A DNA stretch of 64,000 nucleotides from Hoyosella subflava DQS3-9A1 (GTDB lineage: Bacteria; Actinomycetota; Actinomycetes; Mycobacteriales; Mycobacteriaceae). The notes below the pieces were generated by a model. It was given only the letters and a program-made list of their open reading frames with translations. It had not been told where the DNA came from and made no database searches. This document shows, piece after piece, positions 56,801 to 64,000 of the stretch (position 1 is its first letter; every line of letters begins with the position of its first letter). The stretch lies in NCBI RefSeq assembly GCF_000214175.1, contig NC_015564.1, positions 62,001-126,000 of the forward strand, in the 5' to 3' direction. Made by a program: the position numbers and the translations under genes.

Positions 56801-57113
56801 TGTCGGGTGATTGTGCGGGGATGGTGGCCGCGACGAGTCCGCCCTCGTCGGGCAGGTCGTTGAAGACTGCGCAGGGGATGGTGGCGCTGACCTCGACGGG
56901 CAGGTAGGAGATGAGGGGCGCTTCGATGCTGGTGGCCTGGTCGTCTTGGGGCCAGCTGATCGTGGTGGTGGTCTGATGCACCGGCAGCAGCGGCGTCGCC
57001 ACCGCAAGCAGGAACCCGGCCAGACCCGTCAGCAGCGCAACAATGCGCGCAGCCCTTACACCACTGTCAGTCACTGAACCACCCGTCTTCGACGACTCCA
57101 TTCCCACAGGCAC
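53850..57113 (-). CDS. arabinosyltransferase, EmbA/B/C family, paralogue 1
   Basis: The 1087-aa membrane enzyme builds arabinan of arabinogalactan or lipoarabinomannan from DPA. Fifteen or so membrane helices are followed by a periplasmic C-terminal region with carbohydrate-binding parts (WYELPERSD, FPCQQPYLHRYG). The catalytic Asp pair is Asp273-Asp274 in TADDGYILNMARVAGHAGYM. Val324 occupies the site of M. tuberculosis EmbB Met306. Two long stretches are essentially identical to paralogue 2. Residues about 462-468 read SGRPHRP where paralogue 2 has WAALTAP, due to compensating -1/+1 shifts. The start is GTG 57113 (GTG 57107 and ATG 57101 also possible). Confidence 0.93.
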   Translation of the reverse strand: MPVGMESSKTGGSVTDSGVRAARIVALLTGLAGFLLAVATPLLPVHQTTTTISWPQDDQATSIEAPLISYLPVEVSATIPCAVFNDLPDEGGLVAATIPAQSPDSQRFGLQIRATETQAQIVARNSVLHSIPREQITGCDEIRLNITTNQLTTEFTGVAGSDDLASTTREGNFMPQVVGVFTDLEGPAPDGLNVTIEVDSRFTTSPTLLKILAITIGAIATLVSLAALHRLDLTDGRRHRRFLPASWWKLSPLDLIVGAILLGWYFIGANTADDGYILNMARVAGHAGYMANYYRWYGVPEAPFGWFYDVTAALAALSTASPFVRLTTLIASILCWWIISREVIPRLGRRARHTPAVYWTAAAVFLAFWLPYNNGLRPEPVIAVGALLTWISVERAIATGRLLPAAIATIIAAFSLAAGPTGLMAVAALLAGSRPLLAILIKRAKQLTPNTTTGNKHTPLASGRPHRPLLAAGTAVLFIIFYDQTLAAVSEASRLRTIIGPSNSWYNEFFRYSELFSQTADGSIARRFPVLIMIVCIFTAAAAIIHSASKSKLAKGPTLRLLAVSIMSFGFLAATPTKWVHHFGAFAGIGAAIAALAAVALTTPLFQSPRNRVLFTGIVVIIAAYAATGPNAYWYVGSFGVPWWDKRPSIQGYTLATGVLVFGLALLLVGAFLYLRYTEAQGKRKWFLVPLAAPIAVVTGLVVLFQFASLAKGAVSQYPSYSIGRSNVDAVLGEPCGLARDVLVETDPNDSFLTPVSTDDPVEAFTGQYSQGFDPNGFRIDLAPEDIEVRANGPSTIDPDGPFVTGGSLDARVLDEPGINGSLVPLPFGLDPSRIPTAGTHEAQQSNVAELTTDWYELPERSDATPLVVITAAGRIASVDSDGIDTYGQRVELEYGRSDGDDYEALGRIQPIDPGPSPMWRNLRVPMADIPPEADVVRVVARDADLEPRQWIGLTPPRVPQLETLQDIVGTTTPVLLDWTVGLHFPCQQPYLHRYGVAQNPEYRITPDRGVIAGANNWQSHPAGGSLGLTNTLNRPTTLASYLADDWRRDWGELIRYTPHVEEAAPADLEHSTELRWGRWTPGEISW
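55772..56569 (-). repeat. 798-bp emb conversion block, copy in paralogue 1
   Basis: The sequence is identical, by eye, to 59182-59979 (offset 3410). It encodes the middle membrane region including the catalytic Asp pair and the EmbB-306 equivalent. Codons are almost uniformly C-ending: Ala is nearly always GCC, unlike flanking emb sequence where GCG predominates. Similarity continues with scattered differences down to about 55629. Confidence 0.9.
56757..57050 (-). repeat. 294-bp emb conversion block (N-terminal), copy in paralogue 1
   Basis: This matches 60155-60448 with one mismatch found (C/T at 56828). It encodes the first membrane helix and the start of the first periplasmic domain. It is separated from the larger block by a divergent stretch of about 170-190 bp that differs by 12 bp in length between copies. 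Confidence 0.88.
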
Positions 57114-57121
57114 AAGTCACG

Positions 57122-57127
57122 ATGGTA
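57122..57127 (-). promoter_or_regulatory. putative -10 box (TACCAT) of emb paralogue 1
   Basis: TACCAT ends 8 nt before GTG 57113. It lies in a 12-mer, CGAATACCATCG, found at exactly the same distance before the other emb start. No Shine-Dalgarno is seen, suggesting a leaderless transcript and a separate promoter for this paralogue. Confidence 0.5.
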
Positions 57128-57229
57128 TTCGCACAGCGTCCGAATCCCCGCCTGAGCGTACGGATTCTTAGCTTAAGAGTGATCACAAACTCATTTACGT
57201 GAGTGCTGTGTTATTGATCGGAGTGTTAT

Positions 57230-60200
57230 CTACCGGATCGGACCAGGATTCCACCGCCCAGACCGCGTAGTAGTATCCAGCGCCAGCTCAGCAGGGACAG
57301 CATCGGGATCATAAGGCTCAAAAGTGAGCAGTGAACCCCAGTCTCGATCCCAGTCATCGCGCAGGTAAGTCGGGAGCGCTATAGGTGCGCCCACGAGCGC
57401 GGTCACGCCCACGGGACCGCCCCCGTAGCTGCCCTGCGCGATATCCGTGCCAGCTTTGAGTTCGAAATCGCCTGTGATGCGGTACCGCGGCATATCGAGA
57501 ACACCGTATCTGTGGAGGAAAGGCTGCTGACAGGGGAATGAGAGGCCGACGGACCAGTCGATGAGAACCGGTGATTCGGTACCGACAACATCGCCCAGTG
57601 TGCTCATTGCCGGAAGCCTCGGCGGCGTCAGCGCAACCCACTGATCCTCAGCGAGTTCGTCATCGCGAGCTATGACGCGAACGGCGTTGGCTTCCTCCGG
57701 GATCGCGGCCATGGGGATGCGGAGATTGCGCCACGACGGGATCGGCCCGATATCAAGCGGCTGGATGCTGCCTTGGACTTCGATGTCAGTTTCCGGGCCA
57801 CCCTGGGTCCCGTATTCGATCTCGACCACCGGTCCGCGAATACTGCGGCCGAACGGATCTACGGAAGCTACACGTCCCGCGATAGTCATAACGAGCACGG
57901 GCGTGTCGTCGGATCGGGCAGGAAGCTCGTACCAGCCCGATGTGAGGGCGCCGCGGCCGCCACCGGGGCGGTAGCTGCCAAGAAGTGGCACCTGCGCCGG
58001 ATCAAGCCCGAACGGGAGCGGCACAATGCTGTCATTGATGCCAGGAGCCTCCAGCGGACCTGACGTTCCCGTGCCCGTCGGATCTATCGTGGTCAGCTCT
58101 TCCTCAGCATCACTCTCGCCCATGGCGACGGGCGTCGATGCTGTGCCGTCATCTTCGAGCGACTCCGGAGTGAGGTCCCCGGCGACGCCGTTCGCGGTGA
58201 AACCAGTGTTTTCCCCCTGATCGAGCGCTGTGACTGCGTCGATGTCACCTATCGGTTTGAGAAGCCCTGCTGTGGGATCAGTCTCAACCAGCACGTCCCT
58301 CGCCATTCCGCACGGCTCGCCACCGACGGCATCAAAGTTGGCGCGCGCCACGGAATACGCAGGGTATTGACTTACCGCGCCCACCGTCATTGACACGAGC
58401 TGCCAGATGACCACAGCGAAGGACACGATCATGACGGGTGCTGTGGTCACCACGCGGACCGGCCAGGGTGGGTCGAACTTTCCTTTGCGGAGCTCGAGAT
58501 AGTGGAAAATCGCCGCCGCTATGAGCAGCAGCAGCGTCAGGGCCAGGAGCCAGTTCGCCACACCGCGCCCCAGGAACAGCGGGGGCCTGTCATCGAAGGG
58601 CACCCCATAGTTGGAGACGTGCCACCAGCGGTTTGTGCCGGTCAGCGCGAAGGCGACAACGAACATCAGCACAGACAGCGCGAGAAGGCGGTTACGGGCG
58701 GACCGAAGGATCGTCGGGCCCATCGCGATGGCCGTGAGTGCGGCCACAGCAGCACCGACTCCGGCGAACGCGCCGAAGTGGTGCGTCCACTTGGTGGGTG
58801 TCAGTGTCAGGAACAGCAGTGAACCGACCGTTACGCCGAGGATGCGCGCGGCAGGGCCGGTCGGTACTCCAGGCAGGCCACCCCTACGGATGATCGCCGC
58901 TGCGGAGATCGTGATGCAGAAGAACAAAATCAGTACAGCGAAACGCCGTGACAGCGAGCCATCCGAGGCAGGACCGAACAGTTCCTCATATCGGACCATT
59001 TCCTCGTACCACGTCAATGACGGGCCCACCGCAGTGCGGAGGCGGCTGGCTTCGCTGACGGCGGCGAGGGTCTGGTCCCGGAAAACAATGAAGAGGACGG
59101 CGGTGCCTGCGGCAAGGAGGGGGGCGGTGAGGGCGGCCCAGGCGAGGGGGGTGTGTTTGTTGCCGGTGGTGGTGTTTTGGCTGAGTTGTTTGGCGCGTTT
59201 GATGAGGATGGCGAGCAGGGGGCGCGAGCCGGCGAGCAGGGCGGCAACGGCCATGAGTCCGGTGGGGCCTGCGGCGAGGGAGAACGCGGCGATGATGGTG
59301 GCGATGGCGGCGGGGAGCAGGCGTCCGGTGGCGATGGCGCGTTCGACGCTGATCCAGGTGAGCAGGGCGCCGACGGCGATGACGGGTTCGGGGCGCAGGC
59401 CGTTGTTGTAGGGGAGCCAGAAGGCGAGGAAGACGGCGGCGGCGGTCCAGTAGACGGCGGGGGTGTGGCGGGCGCGGCGGCCGAGGCGGGGGATGACTTC
59501 GCGGGAGATGATCCACCAGCAGAGGATGCTGGCGATGAGGGTGGTGAGGCGGACGAAGGGGCTGGCGGTGGAGAGGGCAGCGAGGGCGGCGGTGACGTCG
59601 TAGAACCATCCGAAGGGGGCTTCGGGGACGCCGTACCAGCGGTAGTAGTTGGCCATGTAGCCGGCGTGGCCGGCGACGCGGGCCATGTTGAGGATGTAGC
59701 CGTCGTCGGCGGTGTTGGCGCCGATGAAGTACCAGCCGAGCAGGATCGCGCCGACGATGAGGTCGAGGGGGGAGAGTTTCCACCAGGAGGCGGGCAGGAA
59801 GCGGCGGTGGCGGCGGCCGTCGGTGAGGTCGAGGCGGTGCAGGGCGGCGAGGGAGACGAGGGTGGCGATGGCGCCGATGGTGATGGCGAGGATTTTCAGC
59901 AGGGTGGGGCTGGTGGTGAACCGGGAGTCCACCTCGATGGTGACGTTCAGCCCGTCCGGAGCAGGACCCTCCAAATCCGAAAACACACCCACGACGTACG
60001 GCATCTGGTTGCCGTCGCGGATCTGGGGCTCCACATCAATACCCGCGAATTCGGCAGTGACCGCGCCTTTTGTGATCCCTACTAGAAGCTGATCACAGTT
60101 CGCGAGTTCTTCGAGCGGCTGCGACGCGACCAGCGCGTTCCTGACCAGCACCTCAGCCTGGGTTTCGGTGGCGCGGATCTGGAGGCCGAAGCGCTGGCTG

Positions 60201-60493
60201 TCGGGTGATTGTGCGGGGATGGTGGCTGCGACGAGTCCGCCCTCGTCGGGCAGGTCGTTGAAGACTGCGCAGGGGATGGTGGCGCTGACCTCGACGGGCA
60301 GGTAGGAGATGAGGGGCGCTTCGATGCTGGTGGCCTGGTCGTCTTGGGGCCAGCTGATCGTGGTGGTGGTCTGATGCACCGGCAGCAGCGGCGTCGCCAC
60401 CGCAAGCAGGAACCCGGCCAGACCCGTCAGCAGCGCAACAATGCGCGCGACGCGTAGGCGACCATCAGATTTCGAACCACCAGAACTCGGCAC
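57230..60493 (-). CDS. arabinosyltransferase, EmbA/B/C family, paralogue 2
   Basis: This 1087-aa protein has the same length and role as paralogue 1. The catalytic Asp pair is Asp263-Asp264 and the EmbB-306 equivalent is Val314. Membrane helices fill about 15-700; the C-terminal periplasmic part (WYELPARSDDTPVLV, FPCQQPFLHRYG) differs clearly from paralogue 1, so the two probably divide functions, as EmbA/B/C do. The acidic region about 755-800 (ESDAEEELTTIDPTG) is specific to this copy. It is upstream of paralogue 1 on the same strand, with a 116-bp gap. Which of EmbA, EmbB or EmbC it matches best cannot be decided by eye. Confidence 0.93.
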   Translation of the reverse strand: MPSSGGSKSDGRLRVARIVALLTGLAGFLLAVATPLLPVHQTTTTISWPQDDQATSIEAPLISYLPVEVSATIPCAVFNDLPDEGGLVAATIPAQSPDSQRFGLQIRATETQAEVLVRNALVASQPLEELANCDQLLVGITKGAVTAEFAGIDVEPQIRDGNQMPYVVGVFSDLEGPAPDGLNVTIEVDSRFTTSPTLLKILAITIGAIATLVSLAALHRLDLTDGRRHRRFLPASWWKLSPLDLIVGAILLGWYFIGANTADDGYILNMARVAGHAGYMANYYRWYGVPEAPFGWFYDVTAALAALSTASPFVRLTTLIASILCWWIISREVIPRLGRRARHTPAVYWTAAAVFLAFWLPYNNGLRPEPVIAVGALLTWISVERAIATGRLLPAAIATIIAAFSLAAGPTGLMAVAALLAGSRPLLAILIKRAKQLSQNTTTGNKHTPLAWAALTAPLLAAGTAVLFIVFRDQTLAAVSEASRLRTAVGPSLTWYEEMVRYEELFGPASDGSLSRRFAVLILFFCITISAAAIIRRGGLPGVPTGPAARILGVTVGSLLFLTLTPTKWTHHFGAFAGVGAAVAALTAIAMGPTILRSARNRLLALSVLMFVVAFALTGTNRWWHVSNYGVPFDDRPPLFLGRGVANWLLALTLLLLIAAAIFHYLELRKGKFDPPWPVRVVTTAPVMIVSFAVVIWQLVSMTVGAVSQYPAYSVARANFDAVGGEPCGMARDVLVETDPTAGLLKPIGDIDAVTALDQGENTGFTANGVAGDLTPESLEDDGTASTPVAMGESDAEEELTTIDPTGTGTSGPLEAPGINDSIVPLPFGLDPAQVPLLGSYRPGGGRGALTSGWYELPARSDDTPVLVMTIAGRVASVDPFGRSIRGPVVEIEYGTQGGPETDIEVQGSIQPLDIGPIPSWRNLRIPMAAIPEEANAVRVIARDDELAEDQWVALTPPRLPAMSTLGDVVGTESPVLIDWSVGLSFPCQQPFLHRYGVLDMPRYRITGDFELKAGTDIAQGSYGGGPVGVTALVGAPIALPTYLRDDWDRDWGSLLTFEPYDPDAVPAELALDTTTRSGRWNPGPIR
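59182..59979 (-). repeat. 798-bp emb conversion block, copy in paralogue 2
   Basis: This is the identical partner of 55772-56569. At its downstream edge this copy keeps the hydrophobic reading WAALTAPLLAAG, so it appears to be the unshifted version. Confidence 0.9.
60155..60448 (-). repeat. 294-bp emb conversion block (N-terminal), copy in paralogue 2
   Basis: This is the partner of 56757-57050, offset 3398, with one mismatch. It ends sharply a few codons after the protein N-terminus. Confidence 0.88.
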
Positions 60494-60501
60494 AATCCCC
60501 G

Positions 60502-60507
60502 ATGGTA
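60502..60507 (-). promoter_or_regulatory. putative -10 box (TACCAT) of emb paralogue 2
   Basis: TACCAT ends 8 nt before GTG 60493, within the same CGAATACCATCG 12-mer as at paralogue 1. Confidence 0.5.
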
Positions 60508-60561
60508 TTCGTACGGTGTGGCATTACCTTCCGACGGGCCGTCGCCGGGAACCTGAGTTTG

Positions 60562-60777
60562 CTATTCGCGGGGGTAATCGTCGTCTTCGGGGACCTCCTG
60601 AAGCTGTTCAGCTACGTCGGCCTCGTTGGCACCGAAAATCTCTGATGCGCTGATGGACGGAGACGAGCCGGTGTCTTCGTCAGCTCCCACTGAGAGTTCC
60701 TGTTCGAGGCGGTCAGCCTCGGGCACATCCTCGGAAGTGGACGGAACCCTGCGGGAAGACGGAATTCGTGCTGACAT
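60562..60777 (-). CDS. small acidic conserved protein
   Basis: This 71-aa protein has a short basic start (MSARIPSSRRVP) and then an acidic, helix-prone body: EDVPEADRLEQELSVGADED and ANEADVAEQLQEVPEDDD. Small VPEAD-x-LEQ proteins occur widely in Mycobacteriales; I know of no function. It is a real gene: AAGGAGGAG sits 4-5 nt before the ATG, the strongest ribosome site in the window. No signal peptide or domain is seen. It lies upstream of the emb genes on the same strand, about 70 bp away. Confidence 0.75.
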   Translation of the reverse strand: MSARIPSSRRVPSTSEDVPEADRLEQELSVGADEDTGSSPSISASEIFGANEADVAEQLQEVPEDDDYPRE

Positions 60778-60994
60778 CGTGCTCCTCCTTACATCTCTGT
60801 CGAGAAGTGAGCCCGCTGGTGAGCTGCACGGCTTCTAGCTTGCCTATCCAGTGTAGTGAACATGGGTCGGGGCGCTACCCGTCCCGCTGCCAGTACGACT
60901 TCACCACCTCGAGTCCCGGTGGAGGGCGCAAATCGGACAAAAAGTGGTATGTCGGGTAGCAGAGTCAGGTCTGGGCGAGACCAAATCCGGACGA

Positions 60995-61000
60995 TATGCT
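60995..61000 (+). promoter_or_regulatory. putative -10 box (TATGCT) of lipoprotein gene
   Basis: TATGCT lies 24 nt before the lipoprotein ATG and is followed by GGAGG at an ordinary spacing, so this gene has a leader, unlike the leaderless examples. Confidence 0.45.
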
Positions 61001-61024
61001 CAATCCGGCTCCTGGAGGTGTCAT

Positions 61025-61555
61025 ATGCGTATCCGTGTGCTGCTTGCAGCTTTCGTGGTGTGTTCAGTCTCCGCGTGTGGTGGCGAGCAACCGGCAGTGG
61101 AAACTACGGAACCGCCACCAGTCGAGCCGGCAACCGAAGGCGCGGCCACTGCTGCTGAGCCGCAACAGCCTGCACTCGAGTCAGACGACAGCCCGGCTGG
61201 GACGGGCATCATTGCTGCGGGCAGTGAGTTCGGCGACATGCTCTACGACGATTCGGGACAGGCGATTTACCTATTCGACGTCGAAAGCGACGGCGAGCCA
61301 CTGTGCTACGAACAGTGCGCGCTCGCCTGGCCTCCAGTATTGACCGAGGGCGAGCCCGTGGGGGCCGACGGGGTCGTCACCGAATTGCTGGGAACTGTCG
61401 AGCGTACGGACGGCGCCACCCAAGTCACCTACAACGATTGGCCGTTGTACTTCTACGCGGCCGAAGAGCCGTGGGAGGTTAAGTGCCACAACGTCTTCGG
61501 CTTCGGCGGGTTGTGGCTTGTCGTGACACCAGAAGGCGAGGCGGCGCCGCATTGA
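61025..61555 (+). CDS. lipoprotein with secreted-repeat domain (COG4315 type)
   Basis: The 176-aa protein starts with a lipoprotein signal (VLLAAFVVCSVSAC, lipid-modified Cys about 18). A Thr/Pro/Glu-rich linker follows, then a domain built on the YDDSGQAIYLFD element with paired Cys (LCYEQCALAWPPV) and a second YNDWPLYFYA element. This is the 'secreted repeat of unknown function' family of actinobacterial lipoproteins. GGAGG 6 nt before ATG 61025 sets the start. It converges on nirD across a hairpin. Confidence 0.85.
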   Translation: MRIRVLLAAFVVCSVSACGGEQPAVETTEPPPVEPATEGAATAAEPQQPALESDDSPAGTGIIAAGSEFGDMLYDDSGQAIYLFDVESDGEPLCYEQCALAWPPVLTEGEPVGADGVVTELLGTVERTDGATQVTYNDWPLYFYAAEEPWEVKCHNVFGFGGLWLVVTPEGEAAPH

Positions 61556-61566
61556 CAGCGCCCGTG

Positions 61567-61583
61567 GCGGCAGGGTCTGCCGC
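61567..61583. terminator. convergent hairpin lipoprotein/nirD
   Basis: GCGGCAG-GGT-CTGCCGC is a perfect 7-bp stem with a 3-nt loop between two convergent stop codons. Confidence 0.6.
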
Positions 61584-61607
61584 GTTGGTCTCCTCCGCCT
61601 GAAATCG

Positions 61608-61913
61608 TTAGACCCGAATGTGGATAGCTTCGTCCTGCAAGCGCGCGGCGTAGATCGGCACGGGTTCGACCTCCCCCGTGGTGCAAAGGCCTGATTCGAA
61701 AGCGAACGCGTATTGGTGCAGCGGACACACCACGACGTCCGAGTCGATCTGCCCGTCCGCGAGCGGGCCGCCTCTGTGTGGACACACGGCAGTAGTCGCT
61801 CGAACTGATCCGTCCGGCAACAGGAACACCGCGATCTGGTGGCCATCAACGACAAACGTGCGTCCCTCACCGGGCGTGAGGTCGCGGACATGACCGACAC
61901 TTACCCAACTCAT
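61608..61913 (-). CDS. nirD: nitrite reductase small subunit NirD (Rieske type)
   Basis: The 101-aa small subunit works with NirB in assimilatory NADH-dependent nitrite reduction to ammonium. Both halves of a Rieske [2Fe-2S] site are intact: CPHRGGPL and CPLHQYAF, whereas E. coli NirD has lost its ligands. The start ATG 61913 overlaps the nirB stop by 4 nt, so the two are translationally coupled. The substrate-side cofactor is on NirB. The protein is cytosolic. Confidence 0.92.
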   Translation of the reverse strand: MSWVSVGHVRDLTPGEGRTFVVDGHQIAVFLLPDGSVRATTAVCPHRGGPLADGQIDSDVVVCPLHQYAFAFESGLCTTGEVEPVPIYAARLQDEAIHIRV

Positions 61914-64000
61914 CGGACAGGTACCCGTGGTAGCGGCAGTAGCGGCAGCGCCGACGCGAACTGCGCGGGCGAACGCGGCGCGGCGCGCTCAAGCCAGGGG
62001 TCACGGTAGCCCTCTACCGAAAGCTGCAGGCGTGCGTCGAGTTCCGCGGCGATTCCCTCCGAATCATCAAGCAGCACCGATTTGAGGGTGTCGAGACCGA
62101 CTCGAGGAACGAAGTCGTAGGTGCGTTCCAGCCATTTGGCGTTCTCGCGGTAGTACTGAACGAATCGCCCGCACAGCAGTAGGACCTCGTCCGGAGTTTC
62201 GACGGTCGTGAAGAGATCACCCTTACGGATGTGAGCGCCTGCCGCGCCACCTAGATAGATTTCCCAGCCGGAGCCGACCGCGACGACGCCGACGTCTTTG
62301 CACAACGCCTCACTACAATTTCGGGGACAGCCCGCCACCGCCATTTTCAGCTTCGCCGGCGACTCGAGGCCCTGCAACCGAGTCTCCAGCTCAACTCCGA
62401 GGGCAGTTGAATCGCCGAGCCCGTACCGGCAGAAATCGCTGCCGACACACGTCTTCACGGTGCGCATCGACTTTCCGTAAGCGAAGCCGGAAGGCATCCC
62501 AAGATCTTCCCAGACGCGGGGGAGTTCTTCCTTCTTGATGCCCAGCAGATCGATCCGCTGGCCACCGGTCACTTTCACCATCGGTACGTTGTATTTGTCG
62601 GCGACGTCCGCGATTTTGCGCAATTGATCGGGCGTGGTGACGCCACCCTTCATTTGCGGAACGACGGAGAAAGTGCCGTCGCGCTGGATGTTCGCGTGCA
62701 CACGGTCGTTGATGAAGAGCGCTCCACGCTCGTCGGCCCAGTCCGGTCCCCAGATGATTCGCAGCAGGGACGCCAGGGGCATCTTCGCGGTGGCGTCCTC
62801 CTTGCCGTCAACGGCGAGGTCGGCGAAAACTGCCGACACAGACCGCAGCCCACGATCGCGGACTTCGGCAATAAGCTGTGGTTTTGTCAATGGGATGCAA
62901 GGAACGTAGTAGTCGGCTGCCGGGTCGGGCTCGAGAGTTCCGCCTGCGGCGCACGCCACGATATCGCCCACGAGGTTTTTGCAGGACCCGCAACCCTTTC
63001 CGGCCCGGGTTTGCGCAATCACCTCGGAAAGCGACGACGCTCCACGGTGGACGCAATCGACGATCGCGCCCTTGGTGACGCCATTGCAGTTGCAAACCTG
63101 CGCGTCATCAGCAAGTTCCATGGCGCCGGTTGTTTCTCCGGGCCCGCCCAGGTCGAACAACATGCTGATGCGTTCCTCTGGCAGGGGTACCTTGTCGTCG
63201 AATGCCTGGCTCAGGTACCCGATCTTGCTGACGTCTCCAAGCAGCATTGCCCCGATGAGTTTGCCGTCGCGGACGACGACACTTTTGTACACGCCAGTCG
63301 AAGGCTCGTAAAACTGAACGAACTCGTCATCGTCTCGCTCAGGTCCCTTCACACCCATCGCGGCGACGTCGATGCCCGCGACCTTTAGCTTCGTGGTGAT
63401 GCGAGAGCCGTGATACGCGGCGTCGGGGTTGGCTCCAGTGAGATGATCGGCGAGTGTGACTGCCTGCTCCCACACCGGTGCGACGAGACCGTAGACCTCG
63501 CCGCGGTGTTGCACGCATTCCCCAACCGCGTAGATGGCGCTTTCGTCTTCGCAGCGCATGTGGTCGTCGACCACGATTCCGCGCTCCACGATGACTCCAC
63601 CAGCCCGCGCGAACTCGGTGTTGGGCCGGATACCAGCAGTGACGACGACCATGTCGGCGGGGAGATCGGTCCCGTCGGCGAACCCAACGCCCGTGACGTC
63701 GTCTGCCGCGTCCCGGTGCACGGAGGTCGTACGCGCGCCGGTGTGTACAGCGATCCCCAACTTTTCGATTTCCCTGCGCAGCACGTTTCCGCCGCGCTCG
63801 TCGAGTTGCTGGTTCATCAGGTAGCTGGGCGAATGCACCACATCGACAGTGAGCCCTTGGGTGCGCAGGCCGTACGCCGCTTCCAGCCCCAGTAACCCAC
63901 CACCGATGACTACAGCGTGTGTCTTGTCGCGGGAGTGCGCCATCTGCAGCATCCCGTTGGTGTCCTCGATGTTCCTGAAACCGAAGACACCTTTCATCAG
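61910..64000 (-). CDS. nirB: nitrite reductase large subunit NirB, 5' end outside window
   Basis: About 696 codons are visible of a protein normally about 850 aa; the N-terminus lies beyond 64000. In order are the second part of the FAD/NAD(P)H domain (VIGGGLLGLEAAYGL), the BFD-like [2Fe-2S] domain (QVCNCNGVTKG and GKGCGSCKNLV), and the ferredoxin-like and sulfite/nitrite reductase domains. Cys ligands for the [4Fe-4S]-sirohaem centre are in VGSDFCRYG and CPRNCSEALC. It uses NADH to reduce nitrite by six electrons. The stop overlaps nirD. Confidence 0.95.
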   Translation of the reverse strand: MMKGVFGFRNIEDTNGMLQMAHSRDKTHAVVIGGGLLGLEAAYGLRTQGLTVDVVHSPSYLMNQQLDERGGNVLRREIEKLGIAVHTGARTTSVHRDAADDVTGVGFADGTDLPADMVVVTAGIRPNTEFARAGGVIVERGIVVDDHMRCEDESAIYAVGECVQHRGEVYGLVAPVWEQAVTLADHLTGANPDAAYHGSRITTKLKVAGIDVAAMGVKGPERDDDEFVQFYEPSTGVYKSVVVRDGKLIGAMLLGDVSKIGYLSQAFDDKVPLPEERISMLFDLGGPGETTGAMELADDAQVCNCNGVTKGAIVDCVHRGASSLSEVIAQTRAGKGCGSCKNLVGDIVACAAGGTLEPDPAADYYVPCIPLTKPQLIAEVRDRGLRSVSAVFADLAVDGKEDATAKMPLASLLRIIWGPDWADERGALFINDRVHANIQRDGTFSVVPQMKGGVTTPDQLRKIADVADKYNVPMVKVTGGQRIDLLGIKKEELPRVWEDLGMPSGFAYGKSMRTVKTCVGSDFCRYGLGDSTALGVELETRLQGLESPAKLKMAVAGCPRNCSEALCKDVGVVAVGSGWEIYLGGAAGAHIRKGDLFTTVETPDEVLLLCGRFVQYYRENAKWLERTYDFVPRVGLDTLKSVLLDDSEGIAAELDARLQLSVEGYRDPWLERAAPRSPAQFASALPLLPLPRVPVR

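Noticed and set aside
55293-56810. Long plus-strand open frame (505 codons) opposite emb paralogue 1
   Set aside because: It is a shadow of the strongly C-ending codons on the minus strand. The product is Gly/Asp/Glu-rich with no domain, and emb is clearly the real gene.
53850-57113. emb paralogue 1 as a pseudogene because of the two shifts
   Set aside because: The shifts cancel, the frame stays open for 1087 codons and the catalytic Asp pair is intact.
59153-60085. Long plus-strand open frame (310 codons) opposite emb paralogue 2
   Set aside because: Same cause; its sequence repeats the 55 kb shadow frame because the underlying block is duplicated.

Overview
This window comes from a mycolic-acid-producing actinomycete of the order Mycobacteriales, probably not a Mycobacterium. 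It is GC-rich and carries the mycolate/arabinogalactan gene set: glf, glfT2, a PAP2 phosphatase, DPPR synthase, aftB, two mycolyltransferases, a Rv3802c-type lipase, fadD32, pks13, accD4 and two emb arabinosyltransferases. As I recall it, the gene order follows M. tuberculosis Rv3846 to Rv3793, a region near oriC in that species. Two features argue against Mycobacterium itself: an LGFP-repeat mycolyltransferase and only two emb genes. I cannot name the species.

Layout. 1-8.5 kb: mgtE, sodA, msrA, an ABC-2 exporter divergent from a histidine kinase/response regulator pair, and a decayed vapBC locus. 8.6-19.2 kb: an ABC exporter, sppA, a non-coding segment with six DnaA boxes, a rhodanese, a DUF4328-like membrane protein, glpQ, ferritin, an LCP ligase, a LysR effector-domain protein, a SelW/Rdx-like protein and a CPBP protease. 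19.2-30.6 kb: a DUF2470 protein behind a good IdeR box, pheA, a phosphoglycerate-mutase-like protein, an inserted EspG-PPE-PE cassette, a small zincin, a septum-formation protein, an ankyrin protein, serS, a thioesterase, two acyltransferases and a HAD phosphatase. 30.6-60.5 kb: cell envelope genes. 60.5-64 kb: a small acidic protein, a lipoprotein, nirD and most of nirB.

How the genes work together. Glf supplies UDP-galactofuranose to GlfT2 for the galactan. UbiA and the PAP2 phosphatase act in decaprenyl-phosphoryl-arabinose synthesis, which feeds the Emb proteins and AftB. The LCP protein probably ligates arabinogalactan to peptidoglycan. FadD32, Pks13 and AccD4 (with an AccA3-type partner encoded elsewhere) make the mycolate, which the mycolyltransferases transfer to the wall.

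Most notable points. The two emb genes share an 798-bp block identical by eye, with codon use unlike its flanks, which suggests import followed by gene conversion; one copy also carries a pair of compensating frameshifts. A six-box DnaA cluster lies away from dnaA. An orphan PE-PPE-EspG operon interrupts conserved synteny. IdeR-like boxes precede ferritin and the DUF2470 gene. Many genes show a TANNNT hexamer 6-8 nt before the start codon and no Shine-Dalgarno, the pattern of leaderless transcripts.
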